The position numbers were made by a program, and so were the translations under genes. A stretch of 64,000 bases of DNA from Straminergon stramineum. Taxonomy: Eukaryota; Streptophyta; Bryopsida; Hypnales; Calliergonaceae. Each line of letters begins with the position of its first letter. The stretch's first letter is position 1. The DNA lies in assembly GCA_963920665.1 (NCBI GenBank), contig OY987265.1:44149001-44213000 (forward strand). Reading direction: 5' to 3'. The notes under the pieces were generated by a model. That model had not been told where the DNA came from. It made no database searches and worked only from the letters and a program-made list of their open reading frames with translations. Shown here piece after piece: positions 39,561 to 52,039 of this stretch.

Positions 39561-39849
39561 ACAGGTCATTTCTTGGCCGACCGTGGCTGATGGGGCGACT
39601 GTAGGTCTCAGACTCAAGAAGTCTTCTAGTTCATGACGATGGAGGCGGCTGCGTATGGGGCGACCGCGGGTCAGGGGCGCCAAAAAACATGACTTTGAGT
39701 TTCCCCCCTTACAAAATGGAGGGAAGGCGTTCAAACTTTTCAAGTACCACTGCCCCCTTTTCTGAGGAATAACTCCAGAAAATCCTAAAACTAAGGCATT
39801 CAATACTAAGTGATCAAAAGTTAATTAAGTAATAAAGAAAGTAAATTGG

Positions 39850-40560
39850 TTTAGGAAGTGGAGATTTGGAAAAGCCCTTTTTCCTAACATTTCATTTCTC
39901 CTTCATCCATCCTTATGGTCATGTCAAATTTAACGTAACCATTTCCTATTTTAATTTTTGGAGGGAGTACATTGAGAGGAGACCTTCCCTTTTGGGGGAA
40001 ATCATGTACAAAAAAAATACTAACATCGTGGGATGCACAAAGAAGAAATCTTCTTATCTACATAAGAAGTGGTTTAAGAAATGGAGACTTAGGGAAGCTC
40101 TTCTTCTTGACATTTTATTTTTCCTTCGTGGTCATGTCAAATTCAACGTGACCATTTCCTATTTTAATTTTTGGAGGGAGTACATTGAGAGGAGACCTTC
40201 CCTTTTGGGGGAAACCATGTACAAAAAAAATACTAACACCGTGGGATGCATGAAGAAGAAATCTTTTTATCTACATAAGAAGTGGTTTTAAGAAATGGAG
40301 ACTCGGAGAAGCTCTTCTAATTGACATTTTTTATTTTTCCTCATGCTCATGTAAAATTCAACATGACCATTTCATATTTTAATTTTTGGAGGGAGTATAT
40401 TGAGAGGAGACCTTCCCTTTTGGGGGAAACCATGTACAAAAAAAATACTAACATTGTAGGATGCATGAAGAAGAAATCTTTTTATCTACATAAGAAGTGG
40501 TTTACGAAATGGAGACTTGGGGAAGCCCTTCTCCTCATCATTTCATTTTCCATCCTCCAA
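39850..40560 (+). repeat. Three tandem copies of a ~214 bp unit
   Basis: The 'ttttggagggagtacattgag' segment recurs at 39956, 40169 and 40384, spaced 213 and 215 bp. The whole unit is conserved ('accttcccttttgggggaaa', 'atctacataagaagtggttt'). A partial fourth copy begins at about 40500. The units stay open on the plus strand for up to 141 codons, but the 213 and 215 bp steps and stops between copies argue against a protein. Confidence 0.8.
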
Positions 40561-40834
40561 CATAGGAATTTCAATATAGTCCTCCCCTTGATACATCAAG
40601 GGGATTTAAAACACATTTGAAGGGGTGAATGAATATTCAATTTATTGAAGATTAAAAAGTTAGGAAATGACACTTTGAATGGTTTTTATCTTACAAGTAC
40701 AAGGTTTAGGAGTTCAAACATTTTTACGACATATAATGAAAAGCAACTCACATGTGTGTGTCATTTTATCCATCCTAAAAAATAGAAGTACATTACTTTT
40801 GGACTCGCATACATGGAGAAGGTCCATGGTTTTT

Positions 40835-40867
40835 CTATAGGGTTTAGGGTATAGGTTTAGGGTTTGG
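40835..40867 (+). repeat. Short plant-telomere-like tract inside the repeat complex
   Basis: 'atagggtttagggtatagg' followed by 'tttagggtttgg' contains three to four TTTAGGG-like units. It lies between the 214 bp repeats and the main G-rich array. Confidence 0.4.
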
Positions 40868-41084
40868 AAAACCCTCTTCAATTTCTCTAATTAGTCATAC
40901 TAAAATTTCTGTATTTATAGACTAATTCTGTAGTATTAACTAACTATGAGCATTGAAGGACATGTCAATTATAGTGTATGGAAGATGCAATTAAGCTTGA
41001 CTTCATTAGAGTTGGAGATGGCTCACATCTTGTGGTATGTTGGTTCCTGCACTGACGTGACTTTAAGATAGAGGTGAATATAGG

Positions 41085-42560
41085 TCTTGGGCGAGTTTAG
41101 GTCTTGGGCGACCGCGGGTGGAGGCGAATTCAAGTCTTGTTGTTGTTGAGCCCAATTTGGTGGAATGGGGGGCGACCTCAGGTCTTAGGCGACCACGGGT
41201 GAGGGCGAGTTCAAGTCTTGTTGTTGTTGAGCCCAATTTGGTGGAATGGGGGGCGACCTCAGGTTTTGGGCGACCGCGGGTGAAGGCGAGTTCGAGTCTT
41301 ATTGTTGTTGAGCCCAATTTGGTGGATTGGGGGGCGACTTCGGGTGGGGGGCGACCACGGGTGAGGGCGAGTTCGAGTCTTATTGTTGTTGAGCCCAATT
41401 TGGTGGATTGGGGGCGACTTCGGGTGGGGGGTGACTTTGGGTCTTGGGCGACCGCGGGTGAGGGCGAGTTCGAGTCTTGTTGTTGTTGAGCCCAATTTGG
41501 TGAATTGGGGGGCGACTTTGGGTGGGGGGCGACCTCGGGTCTCGGGCGACCGCGGGTGAGGGCGAGTTCGAGTCTTGTTGTTGTTGAGCCCAATTTGGTG
41601 GATTGGGGGGCGACTTCGGGTGGGGGGTGACCTCGGGTCTCGGGCGACCGCGGGTGAGGGCGAGTTCGAGTCTTGTTGTTGTTGAGCCCAATTTGGTGGA
41701 ATGGGGGGCGACTTCGGGTGGGGGGCGACCACGGGTGAGGGCGAGTTCGAGTCTTATTGTTGTTGAGCCCAATTTGGTGGATTGGGGGCGACTTCGGGTG
41801 GGGGGTGACTTTGGGTCTTGGGCGACCGCGGGTGAGGGCGAGTTCGAGTCTTGTTGTTGTTGAGCCCAATTTGGTGAATTGGGGGGCGACTTTGGGTGGG
41901 GGGCGACCTCGGGTCTCGGGCGACCGCGGGTGAGGGCGAGTTCGAGTCTTGTTGTTGTTGAGCCCAATTTGGTGGATTGGGGGGCGACTTCGGGTGGGGG
42001 GTGACCTCGGGTCTCGGGCGACCGCGGGTGAGGGCGAGTTCGAGTCTTGTTGTTGTTGAGCCCAATTTGGTGGAATGGGGGGCGACTTCGGGTGGGGGGC
42101 GACCTCGGGTCTCGGGCGACCGCGGGTGAGGGCGAGTTCGAGTCTTGTTGTTGTTGAGCCCAATTTGGTGAATTGGGGGGCGACTTCGGGTGGGGGGCGA
42201 CCTCGGGTCATGGGCGACCGCGGGTGAGGGCGAGTTCGAGTCTTGTTGTTGTTGAGCCCAATTTGGTGGAATGGGGGGCGACTTCGGGTGGGGGGCGACC
42301 TCGGGTCATGGGCGACCGCGGGTGAGGGCGAGTTCGAGTCTTGTTGTTGTTGAGCCCAATTTGGTGAATGGGGGGGCGACTTCGGGTGGGGGGCGACTGC
42401 GGGTGAGGACGAGTTCAAGTCTTATTGTTTTTGAGCCCAATTTGGTGGATTGGGGGGCGACTTCGGGTGGGGGGCGACCTCGGGTCTTGGGCGAGTTCAG
42501 GTCTTGGGTGACCACGGGTGAGGGCGAGTTCAAGTCTTATTGTTCTTGAGCCCAATTTGG
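41085..42560. repeat. Compound minisatellite, 16 units of 81, 97/98 or 115 bp
   Basis: The anchor 'gagcccaatttgg' occurs 16 times between 41148 and 42548. Successive spacings are 81, 81, 81, 97, 98, 98, 81, 97, 98, 98, 98, 98, 98, 81 and 115. The differences are about 17 bp, so each unit is a constant ~64 bp core ('gagttcgagtcttgttgttg' + anchor) plus one, two or three copies of a ~17 bp G-rich module ('gcgacctcgggt..'). The minus strand is open for 451 codons. Since 98 is not a multiple of three, the frame rotates from unit to unit and the openness reflects lack of stops rather than a protein. Confidence 0.9.
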
Positions 42561-42589
42561 TTGAACCCGCGGTTTATAAGGGGCGCACG

Positions 42590-43200
42590 CAGATCTTGGG
42601 GAGTGACCACGGGTTTGGTAGGGCGACTGCGGGTCCACGGGCAATTATTTGTCTTGGATAAGGTGACTGTGGGTCTAGGGGCGACTGCGGGTCCTGGACA
42701 GGGTGACTGCGGGTCCTAGGGCGACTGTAGGTCCTGGACAGGGTGACTGCGGGTCCTAGGGCGACTGCAGGTCCTGGACAGGGTGACTGCGGGTCCTAGG
42801 GCGACTGCAGGTCCTGGACAGGGCGACTGTGGGTCTAGGGGCGACTGCGGGTCCTGGACAGGGTGACTGCGGGTCCTAGGGCGACTGTAGGTCCTGGACA
42901 GGGCGACTGCGGGTCTTGGGGCGACTGCAAGTCTTGGACAGGGTGACTGCAGGTTCTGGACAAGGCGACTACGGGTCCTGAGGCGACTGCAGGTCTTGGA
43001 CAGGGCGACTGCGGGTCCAAAGGCGCCAGCAGGTCCTCTAGAGGGCGACTGCAGGTCTTGGAGAGGGCGACTGCGGGTTCTGGGCAGGGCGACTGCAGAT
43101 CCTCTAGAGGGCGACTGTAAGTCTTTTGAGGCGTGTGCGGGTCCCCTGCGAAGCAACTGTGGGTCTTTGGGGGCGCCTGTGGGTATTTGTGAGGCATTAC
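42590..43200. repeat. 20 bp minisatellite in 40 bp dimers
   Basis: 'gggtgactgcgggtcctagg' alternates with 'gcgactgcaggtcctggaca', giving a 40 bp period (for example 42700, 42740, 42780). Towards 43200 it breaks up. The core 'gcgactgcgggt' is shared with the arrays at 39.1 and 41.1 kb, so all are one family. Minus-strand frames of 168 and 120 codons here are by-products of the repeat. Confidence 0.85.
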
Positions 43201-43239
43201 TCTCTTTAGGCTTCGACTTCATGTCTTTGCCTCACAAGT

Positions 43240-43350
43240 CGCCAAGTACTTCCCACCCGTAGTCGCCTAGCAACGTGAACCCGAAGTCGCCCTATCTATA
43301 ATTGCCTACAGCCATGGTCGCCCACACCCGAGGTCGCCCACACCCGCATG
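43240..43350. repeat. Inverted-orientation end of the G-rich family
   Basis: Here the motif appears on the opposite strand ('cacccgaggtcgcccacacc', 'acccgtagtcgcct'), so the array reverses orientation at its right edge. Confidence 0.6.
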
Positions 43351-44185
43351 CGCCCCTTTAGGATGCCACATAGAAGACACGTGTTTGCCACATGGCATCC
43401 AAGTGGCCTCACGGGCAGGGTGAATTTTTAAAAAAAAGTCAAAGCTAAGTTTGACTCTATTAGACGGACAAGAGGGTCTACTTGACATGTTGGACGTCGT
43501 GTTCGTCATGTTGTCGAACTGTCTGCCGGAACAACCATGTATTCAGTTCATGCTTTTGTTTTTCATTATTATTTAGGTCTACTAATTTTTTAGTGTTTGC
43601 GGTGAATTCTTATGTTAGGAGATGGAGGGTACGAGTTGTTTAATAAAAGATTTGACAGTTATCATTTGTAGTACTTAGAAAGGTTTGATAGGGAAATGAT
43701 AACAATGGTCATTCAAATATAAAATCAGAAGAGGTGAAGCATACATACTCTCAAACAGGGAAAGTGCCATGCACTTGATGATTACATAGAAAGCAATGTG
43801 AAATTTGTATGATAAGAATTCAATGTAAATGAAGTACAAATGTTATTTAGAAATTTTACCAATCTGTTGGTTGTGTTAATTCATAATTGTGACGCAGGTG
43901 GACAATTTAGTCCTTTACTATAAACAATTAATAATTGCAAAAGGTTGAACATTTGCGGTGATTGAATATGAAGTACAAAGCGAATAATTTTCATAAATTC
44001 TCCTACGAATACCATAGAAGGGCAAGAAACAGTAGTTGTAAGCATTCGACAAGGTATAACATCCATTTGTTACATTTTGAATTTTGAGCTGGTAATGTGC
44101 ATGCACTTGTGTGTTTTATGTTTCAAATGACGTATTCTTCCGGATAATGCATGCATTCATTAGTTGAAATGTACATTTCTTTTTT
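43351..44185. other. Spacer, nothing recognised
   Basis: AT-rich DNA between the G-rich complex and the coding relics. Two short minus frames near 43.9-44.1 kb look incidental. Confidence 0.3.
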
Positions 44186-45573
44186 GTGCATGCAATTAGT
44201 ATGTGTGAATGGCATGTGTGTACAAGTTCATTAATATATGAAGAAGGTTTATGTTTATATTTTATTCTGGAAGTCAGTATGAGAGTTTGGGAGGAAATGG
44301 TTGCATTGGCGGAGGTAGGTTTGGGCCTTCTTAGATATTATAGATTTATGCGAATGCAACAATGGTGTCATCTCCTATGGAAGCATTATGTCTCACAATT
44401 TACAGGACAGAATTAAAACATTCTGAGGATTTCGATTCCGAACAATGGTTTGGCCGTTCTAAAGATCATGGACTCTATTTGCTGATGTGCATATGAAATG
44501 TTTGGCATGCACTAGAGCATGTTGTTCACAGCTATGGTGACATAGAAAGACACGTGCGGCAATGGCGAGTGCATGCACATGGCAGATGAGTTCATGGAAT
44601 TGCTAGGACAACACCAACTATTCCCAGGAGCTGGTCATTGTAAAGGTTTGTATCTTTCCACTGCACGTATCACATTTTTATACAGAATTCAGTTCTAAAA
44701 GTTTGAAGATACTCATCTGGCAGGGGGCTAGTTATATTGGGAAGTAATTGTGGTTGGTGTAAAGTCGTTGATCCATTCATGAGAGTGTAAACCACATGTT
44801 TTATAACTCATGAATATTTTCAATAATTCATCGGATTTCAAGGTTGTGTGGAATCCGTAGTTTTTGTGTTGCACAAAATTTTGCAGGATGTGTCTACATT
44901 GCGAAGTACTAAGGCTAATATGTGACCCGTGGGCAAATGATTGTTTCAAATTCATATTGAATGGTAGGTACATAATTGCCTGCTTTTAATGTCTACGTAA
45001 TGGACTACATTGCAAGCTTATATGCTTGGTGTGCTTAGGGGACCGCAAACAAGTGTGGTACATGGGACTAGATTGGAAGCTATTCCGCTTGATATTTGGT
45101 CAATGAGCCGTGACCCATGTATCATACTGAAAGCCGTGTTTGATTTGAAGAGTGCAAAGTTGGACGTGGCTAATCATTTAAATTCCGTTGTTGACCTTGT
45201 TCCAATGAGATTGTAGGGTTACCGAAAATTAAAAAAACTGAATGAATTCTTTCCGTGTCAGTTCAATAACAAACATGATATACTGTTGAAGTGAGTGATA
45301 ACTTTGGAAGGAGAAAGAAGTCTCTACATTTTGAAGATGTCGCCTTCACTTCAAGAGATTAGAGGAAGAATGAAACCAGAAGCTGAGTTGCCAGTATAAG
45401 GTTGTGAATATGAGAATTCTGAACTTCCAGATTCAATGCTACAATGTGGGATTAATTTTGAAGACCTTCGTGGACGACCACGATTTTTATTATTACTGGT
45501 GAAATTGGGTTCTCACATATTATACAAGCGGCGAGTGTGGCCACTATCACATGTAGGGCCTCTCATGTAATTC
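44186..45573 (+). pseudogene. Broken multi-exon gene of unknown family
   Basis: Two coding tracts are visible. 44280-44650 includes 'MRVWEEMVALAEVGLGLLRY' and, beyond stops, 'MADEFMELLGQHQLFPGAG'. 45010-45573 stays in one frame across TAG at 45214, TGA at 45292 and TAA at 45397. It has 'LDIWSMSRDPCIILKAVFDL', 'FFPCQFNNKHDILLK', 'SLQEIRGRMKPEAELPV' and 'INFEDLRGRPRFLLLLVKLG'. The three stops read as former CAG, CGA and CAA. The family is not recognised. The tracts may belong to one gene that continues into the relics at 47.6 and 49.6 kb. Confidence 0.4.
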
Positions 45574-47569
45574 TCTTGGTGGTAATTTTTTTAAAAGGAA
45601 TTGCTTGGAATACTTTGACTTTGGATTTGTAGTACTTGTGATTACAGGTATATATATAGTTACGAATTGCTTGAAATTATATAATTGCATTTGCCTCTAT
45701 GTGTACAGAAATGATGTACATAGTCCAAAATTGCTAGGAAAGCAGTTTTGTATCTATTTTCATGAGTAGTATAGAGAGCATATAGTGTCCACAATTGCTT
45801 GGGATAGTCTTGTTGCATGCACCTATTAGTGTATGTTCAAGCTTTTGATGTTGTCGGTGCAACAGTCCATGCCCTTGGAGTTTTGCCATGACATCCTAAA
45901 TGACAATGTATAGAAGAAGGTCTGTGTTTTCTATACACAGGAAGTGGAGGTCTCAAGGCTATCTGATGGTTAGCCAAATTTCCAACTACGATGAAGGCAA
46001 GTTAGGGAGTGTGGGAAAATAATTTAGAAGCTGGACAATAGTGATTCAGTGAACGTTTCGTTTAGCAAGTGGAAGGAGAAGTTTCAGGCTAACCAATGTT
46101 CATAATGAAAGTAGTGGCAAAAGCCCTAACTTATTGTTATTAACGAACATTTGCTAATGGAATTTTTTGTCTCTGTTGCGAAAAGGAAGCATGTGCTACA
46201 GAATAAGTTACGCGCGCTTTTGGTAGTTCAAAGGAAGACAATGGATGGAAAGATCCATGTGGTGAGACTTCATGGATTTGTAGTTTGTGTTGTCACTAAT
46301 TTTTTGAAGTGTCCACAATCTTAAATTATTATTTTCATGGTACATGAATTGTGTCAACATGTTTAGGTTCATTTCCACTATGACAGATACAGGAATGTAG
46401 GAGTTGTGCACGATGGACCTTGTAGTTAGCAAAGACATCATTGAAAGATACTTTTCATGCATTGTTTTATGTGATTTGTGCAAAGTTTCGGTTGCATGCT
46501 CGTAGTATCAAGTATAGGAAGATAAATGAATTTCATTGAGAACAGAACAAAGTGCTAAATCAATTTTAGAAGAGAGAGAAATGACTAGTGGTTTATTGCT
46601 TGGGAATTATGTTTAGTGTATTCGAATTGGAGCTTTGCTAAGATTGTTGGGATGAAGTCAGTGGACTTAAATTTAATTCACCGGCGGTAGTATCTTTTGA
46701 CGTATTGCAAAGGTGTAATGTATTTTGTTGCAGACTATTGAAGAAGGGCTTATCATAATTGCTCCTCCACTAACAATGAACCAGGTAGACAAAGGCGCCT
46801 TTTGTCTAGCTAAATATGTGAATTGCATACATCTTGCAATGGTTTAGTACCTCAGTATTATGGGAAATAGAGAGCTTCACCTGTTGGAGCTTAAGTGTTG
46901 TCTGCCGGTCATTTATTGAGGGGTTTAGGATAGGGCTAGAACTTCATGACATAGCAACACTTTTATTGCCATTTGTACATACCTAACTCATCTTAGTGTA
47001 TAGCTCCATAGAATGTATAGGTAGAGCCCCCCGGAACAGAGTGGATCATTGAAATTATTTTAGCGGCGCCTTAAGTCGAAGTTCCTAATGTCATTCCTGA
47101 TTGGCACATGTTTTGTGCATCCTTCTTGTCCCCTTCACAACTATGACAGTTGGAAGATACATTATATCATCCGTTGCATGTGTAAAGCATTGTAAAGAAC
47201 CTTTGTAACCGATTTAAGAGCGTAGAAGATATTTGTTTTCGTCGAGTAGAGAAACAATTCTAAAGAAATTTTTATCAATGCTTATGAATGTAGTGTGGAC
47301 CTTGAGAGTGGAAGGTAGTAGATGACTATTGCAGAGTTAGTGAATAACCCCATTTGCCGTGAACCTTCAATGACCGTAGACTTGAAGCAAAGCCATGTTC
47401 ACATGAGAATTTGAAATTTCAAAGTGTGAATTGGTCAAGTAATTCAAGAATTTACATATCTTGAATAGCATCGTTGAATCAAAGTAGGCCTCCATGGTAT
47501 TTTATAAGGTACACTAGTATGAGTTCTGAATACTAAACCATGATGAATATTATTAATTCTATTACATTG

Positions 47570-47771
47570 TCGATGAAGGTCCGCAAAAATTGGACGACTT
47601 TTTGAACAAGGAGGTGTAAGTGATGATTTCAGGAGGAGTGTTGTTGAAGAAGCTGTTGACTTTTACTTGTCCAAATTTGAGTCCCGAAACGGAAGGATGA
47701 AGTCGTAGTGGTGTGGGTTACAAATGAAGACAGTGATGGTGGATCAAAGCTTGATGGTGGCGAAGTGCAGG
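47570..47771 (+). pseudogene. Short coding relic with frameshift
   Basis: 'VVEEAVDFYLSKFESRNG' is followed in another frame by 'VVVVWVTNEDSDGGSKLDGG' and a clean splice donor (gcag|gtatgt) at 47771. It is probably an exon of the same unidentified broken gene as at 44-45.6 kb. Confidence 0.35.
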
Positions 47772-49559
47772 TATGTTGTCAACTTCTTCTCTTAGTGACT
47801 GTCATTCTTCCTCCAAGTAGTTAACAATTCAGAAAAATATTTTTTTGTTCGTATTCGAAATAGGAAGTCCACTTCAGAAGACAATACTAGATTGTAGTTT
47901 CTTCCCAAACATGTTACTTTGCATTGGAAACAAGTGTACAATTTTGTTTCTCGTTCCACGTGGTACTTTCAATTACCATCCATTAATCATCTTGAATGAT
48001 TAATGCAATGCCTATAGATAAGGCAGCTAGCACGTCTGGTCAGTCGGACACATACGCATTAAACAATATAGCAAGTATTGACACGTTATAAATTGCAAAA
48101 TATATATGAAACTTGCTTAAATGTAAAAATTGACTAGTGTTTTAACGTTCCACAACCTTAGTAGTCTTACCTGTAGGATTGAACACAATGTACATGTGGT
48201 CTAACTTTTCAATGAAGGTATGAAGTGACGCCTTGTGGAACATGCATAATGCCTGTGCATGGCGTACTTGTCTTTGCGTTTAAGATATGTCAGCTACCTA
48301 GAAGTTGTTAATTTTCTTCATAGAAAACGTTGTATATTAAAACATATATGCTAATGTTTAGTCATTTCAGAACACGAGTGATTAAGTTAAGTATATGTAT
48401 TCATGAGATTGAAAAAACAATACTATATTTTGAGAGCTTCTTCGAGTGTCACTTGAGGTGGTAGGTTTGGTAATTCAGACGTGTTTAGAAGGCCTACTAT
48501 TATTTATAAATAGGAGTTGAGTGGAAAAAATTGGAGTTCATACTTGACTGTTGTGGTCAGTGGTTAATTGGTTTGGAGGTAGTATACATGATTTTCCAGA
48601 TTTCCAATTTCGTCAATCAATGGATTTGAAAGAACCTCATTATGAGTTTGTTTGTGTTAGAGATTGACCACACAAGAAGAAAGGCATGCGCCTGGATGCA
48701 TGCATTTCTTGTTTTCCTTTAGTTTGCATCCATGAAGAGGAACGGCAACAGAGATTGAGAAGTAACTTGGATTGTTTGAAAGTATTTTCGGAATCGTACG
48801 CAAGAAGAGATGGCGTTTAAAAAAAAGGGTTTGTCCACACACTATTGCTTATTAGTGCAAGACATCGTGAAAATTATTGTCCTTTTTTAATACCCATGCC
48901 ATTTAAATGTGGATACGATATGCCAAAAGTAGAGTTGCATGCCTCTTCTTCAATGTGCTAACACCTTCAGAAATTAGGAGCCACAATACACCCAAATTGA
49001 AAGAAGGTGCTCACATGTGAGACACGTAAATGATGTAGGGGATATTTGGACGGTGGCCAAAGCGAAAATGGCATCATGGGTTTAGAGAGATTTACATTGG
49101 AGGAGAAATTTGCACCAACATTTATTACATTGCTTGTATTGTACATGTAAGTGGCAGCATTCAAAGTCTACATTGAAATTCGATTAATCACAATCCAAAC
49201 AAGTGTGTGCTTGGCAAAATCACATATGGAAGGTGTGGCACATGATAAAATGGAGATCAATGTGAGTTTTCAGAACATGGTCATGCTTTGTATTTTGTGT
49301 TGGCACTTGAGTATAGAGACAATCATATCCACACAGAGTGATTGCATTCCTACATTATTGTGCCAGTTTCATCTAAATGACCTCCTTTGCAGATTTCCAT
49401 TGGGGTTGGTTTTGAATATGTAAGTTGTTTTCAATTTTTTGTCTAAATCTTCAACAATATACGTTGCATACAATATATATATATGAGTACCCCATGTTAC
49501 TTTTTCTTTTATATGAAAATAATTGAAATTGGAATGCTTCAATTAGTATTTGGCATGCA

Positions 49560-49819
49560 GGAAGTTGTCAAAGACCGAGATTGTCTTTCAATCCTCCGGG
49601 ACACCTTTTTTAATAGTAATTTGGGAGTTGGGCATTTAAAATTGGTTCTTTGTTGGTACTTGGGAGTAGGAAATACAAAAAAATTGAATTTTTGAACAAA
49701 GCGAAAGTGAGCAATGGATGTTGAGGTTGCTTCTTACTAGAAAGCGAGCAGGGAAATTGTGGGTCGCTAAACCAAATGCAGTGGCTTTTCCAAGGATGCC
49801 AGAATTCCATCAGATTAAG
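49560..49819 (+). pseudogene. Coding relic, unknown family
   Basis: 'EVVKDRDCLSILRDTFF' after an acceptor-like 'gcatgcag' is followed further on by 'EQWMLRLLLTRKRAGKLWVA' and 'MPEFHQIK', ending at a good donor (ttaag|gtatgt). Stops and frame changes separate the pieces. No domain is recognised. Confidence 0.35.
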
Positions 49820-52039
49820 GTATGTGTCTAAACACAAGATTGGCACTCTTCAGACGTGATGCATCTTTTTAAAGAAAAAGTTGTTGTCTTTGTTTACAAC
49901 ATTGCTAGTGTTATGTTGTAACAATATGTAGAGATACTAATACATGAATTCGTACATGGCCTTTGTAGCAATGCTTACGTCTGGAAAAGTTCTAAATCAA
50001 TGGAATCATGGTTTTGTATTGCAATTTCTACTATCTGATTCATTCATCATCATCCGGCTTTATAATTTTTTTGCTTTTCTATGATGGACCACATGATCTT
50101 GCTTTCTTGATGTTTTGTAGGTCTGTAAGTTGAAGATATGTAGTCCGTAGTCTTCGTTTTCCATCATTCATGAAGCAAGGAAGATTAGTTTTTATAGTTT
50201 TGTTGTAGTGGCATGTAGCTTGCACCATAATGCATTTTGGTGGATGGTGGATTGTAGTACATTTGTTAGGTTATGTCACTCAGAATTATTGTAGACAGTC
50301 ATTGATGTACTAAATAATGCAGCCATACACCTTCATTTCACAAATGGAAATTCTTGCCATTGAAAAATGCACCATCAAAGAAATAGGAATTCATTTGTTA
50401 CTACTGTATTCCATCAAAAAGGAACCCATTCATCCATATATATGCATCCATTCACATTCTTTTCATCTAGAAACATGTCATTGTTCATAATATTCATTGC
50501 TCACCGAATGTCATCCACTACAGAGATGTAGAGTGACGTGGACCAAATTTCATTTCTGCGTTTATGCTTAAATTCATGATTGGTGCACATGGCGGTCAAT
50601 ACATTGATTTCAGGGCTATGAATAGGGTAGTAGTGACGTATGCATTTGAATAGAAGAAGTGCACAACCATTACCCGAGGTCCAAGTGGAAGGCGTAGGAC
50701 CTTTGTCTTCCATCTTGGCACTTCAAATAGACGGCATCAGGGAAGGGGGTAATGTCCTCAGTAAAACTCTCGCAAGCACGGGACATTGTCCATGTTAGCT
50801 ACCATGGTGGATCCTGCAATTGTCGAGTGCCGATTCAGAACATCTCACAGTGGACAGTACCTTCCTTGGTGCTTGTGAAGTCAGGCCCCACATCTTGTCG
50901 TTTGTGACTCTTTTCACTTGCCTAAGCGTTGATGACATCCGCGCTACTGGAATCCACAGTCGAGTGAGAAACTTGTCGCCATCAATGCTTTTTTGCTATT
51001 CTGGGGAATGAAAAACGACAGGTTTTGCTCTAGTGTCGCCTTCCGTTCTCTCGCAGGCCTTTGTGTTTTGCTTCTGCGTCGTCGCTTGAGCTATTGCGTT
51101 TTTGCAGCAGTTGTAGAAGACGCTGATGGACCCAATTGTTCCGACCCATTCCTCTTCTCGCATGCCCTGTTTCTAGGTCTTCCTGCCACTCTCCCTCTCG
51201 CCCTCCTTTCCACATTCCATTTCTCGCTTCGTTTCACTTTCCTTCGCCTTCACCTTCCTTGGACGCCCCATACGCCTCTGTTGTCGGGGATCGCAATTGC
51301 GGGGGCTCCAGCTCGGGCTCAGGGGCGCCGTGAGCTTCGGGTGACAATGGTCTCGTGGACAACTAGGTCGTGCTGTGGCGAGAATTTTGGGCGGTAGTAG
51401 AATTGGAGGTGAGGCATTGAGGAAGGGAAGGAGCGAGTACGAAGGAAAGTGAATTAGTATTCTGTGGAGTCTTTTGCATTGTAAAGTGGCAGAGGATCCG
51501 CAATTAAGGTGATTTCAGGCAATTTTTGGAACGTTTATTGAAGGAAGCACGCGTTGTGTAGATAATTTATGCATTGGAGGTTATACATTGAGGTCTTGGT
51601 TTAGTGTTTTCTTGGCGTGCTATGGAACTGGCATTGTGAGAACTGGTTTTCTTGAGAGAGATTGATTGCGTGTGGTGACTATGGAATTGGAAATTTAGGG
51701 AACAACCTTGGTTTCTAGTTTGAAGCAATTGTGATTTCACTTTGAAATCATTTTGGATGTGAGCCGTTGGTTGAAGAGTTTTTTTGAGAATCTGTTGAAG
51801 AGCAACGCTTGGTTCTCTTGTACCTTTGAAAGATGGAGTGTGAAAGAAAAAAGAGAGATAATGAAGCACACAAAAGGTGACCTAGAAAGAGAAAACTAAG
51901 CAATCTTCTAAAGCAATAGTGAACCACAATTTAGTTCGACTTAGAGTCTCGCCTCTCCGACTGGGTCAGAGGTCGATAAGTAACGGAACGGAACTTATAG
52001 CATCGGCAGAAGTAGGATCAGCTTAGCATTGGAGTTGGA

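Larger units (their letters stand above)
45574..52039. other. Mostly featureless DNA with the relics noted above
   Basis: Apart from the coding pieces at 47.6 and 49.6 kb I see only incidental frames. 51,050-51,400 is C- and CG-rich, with pyrimidine tracts like a plant 5' leader or promoter, and may have belonged to the HAT3.1-like gene that follows. Confidence 0.3.

Noticed and set aside
39866..40620. Repeated 'HVKFNVTISYFNFWREYIERR' plus-strand frames
   Set aside because: Three tandem copies of a ~214 bp unit with stops and frame changes between copies; no start, splice sites or homologue.
41063..42418. 451-codon minus-strand open frame (Pro/Arg/Thr-rich)
   Set aside because: It is the translation of a minisatellite. 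Unit lengths of 97/98 and 115 bp rotate the frame, and similar frames are open on both strands; the openness reflects a G-rich repeat lacking stops.
42716..43222. 168-codon open frame over the 20 bp repeat
   Set aside because: Pure repeat translation with a 40 bp period that is not a multiple of three.
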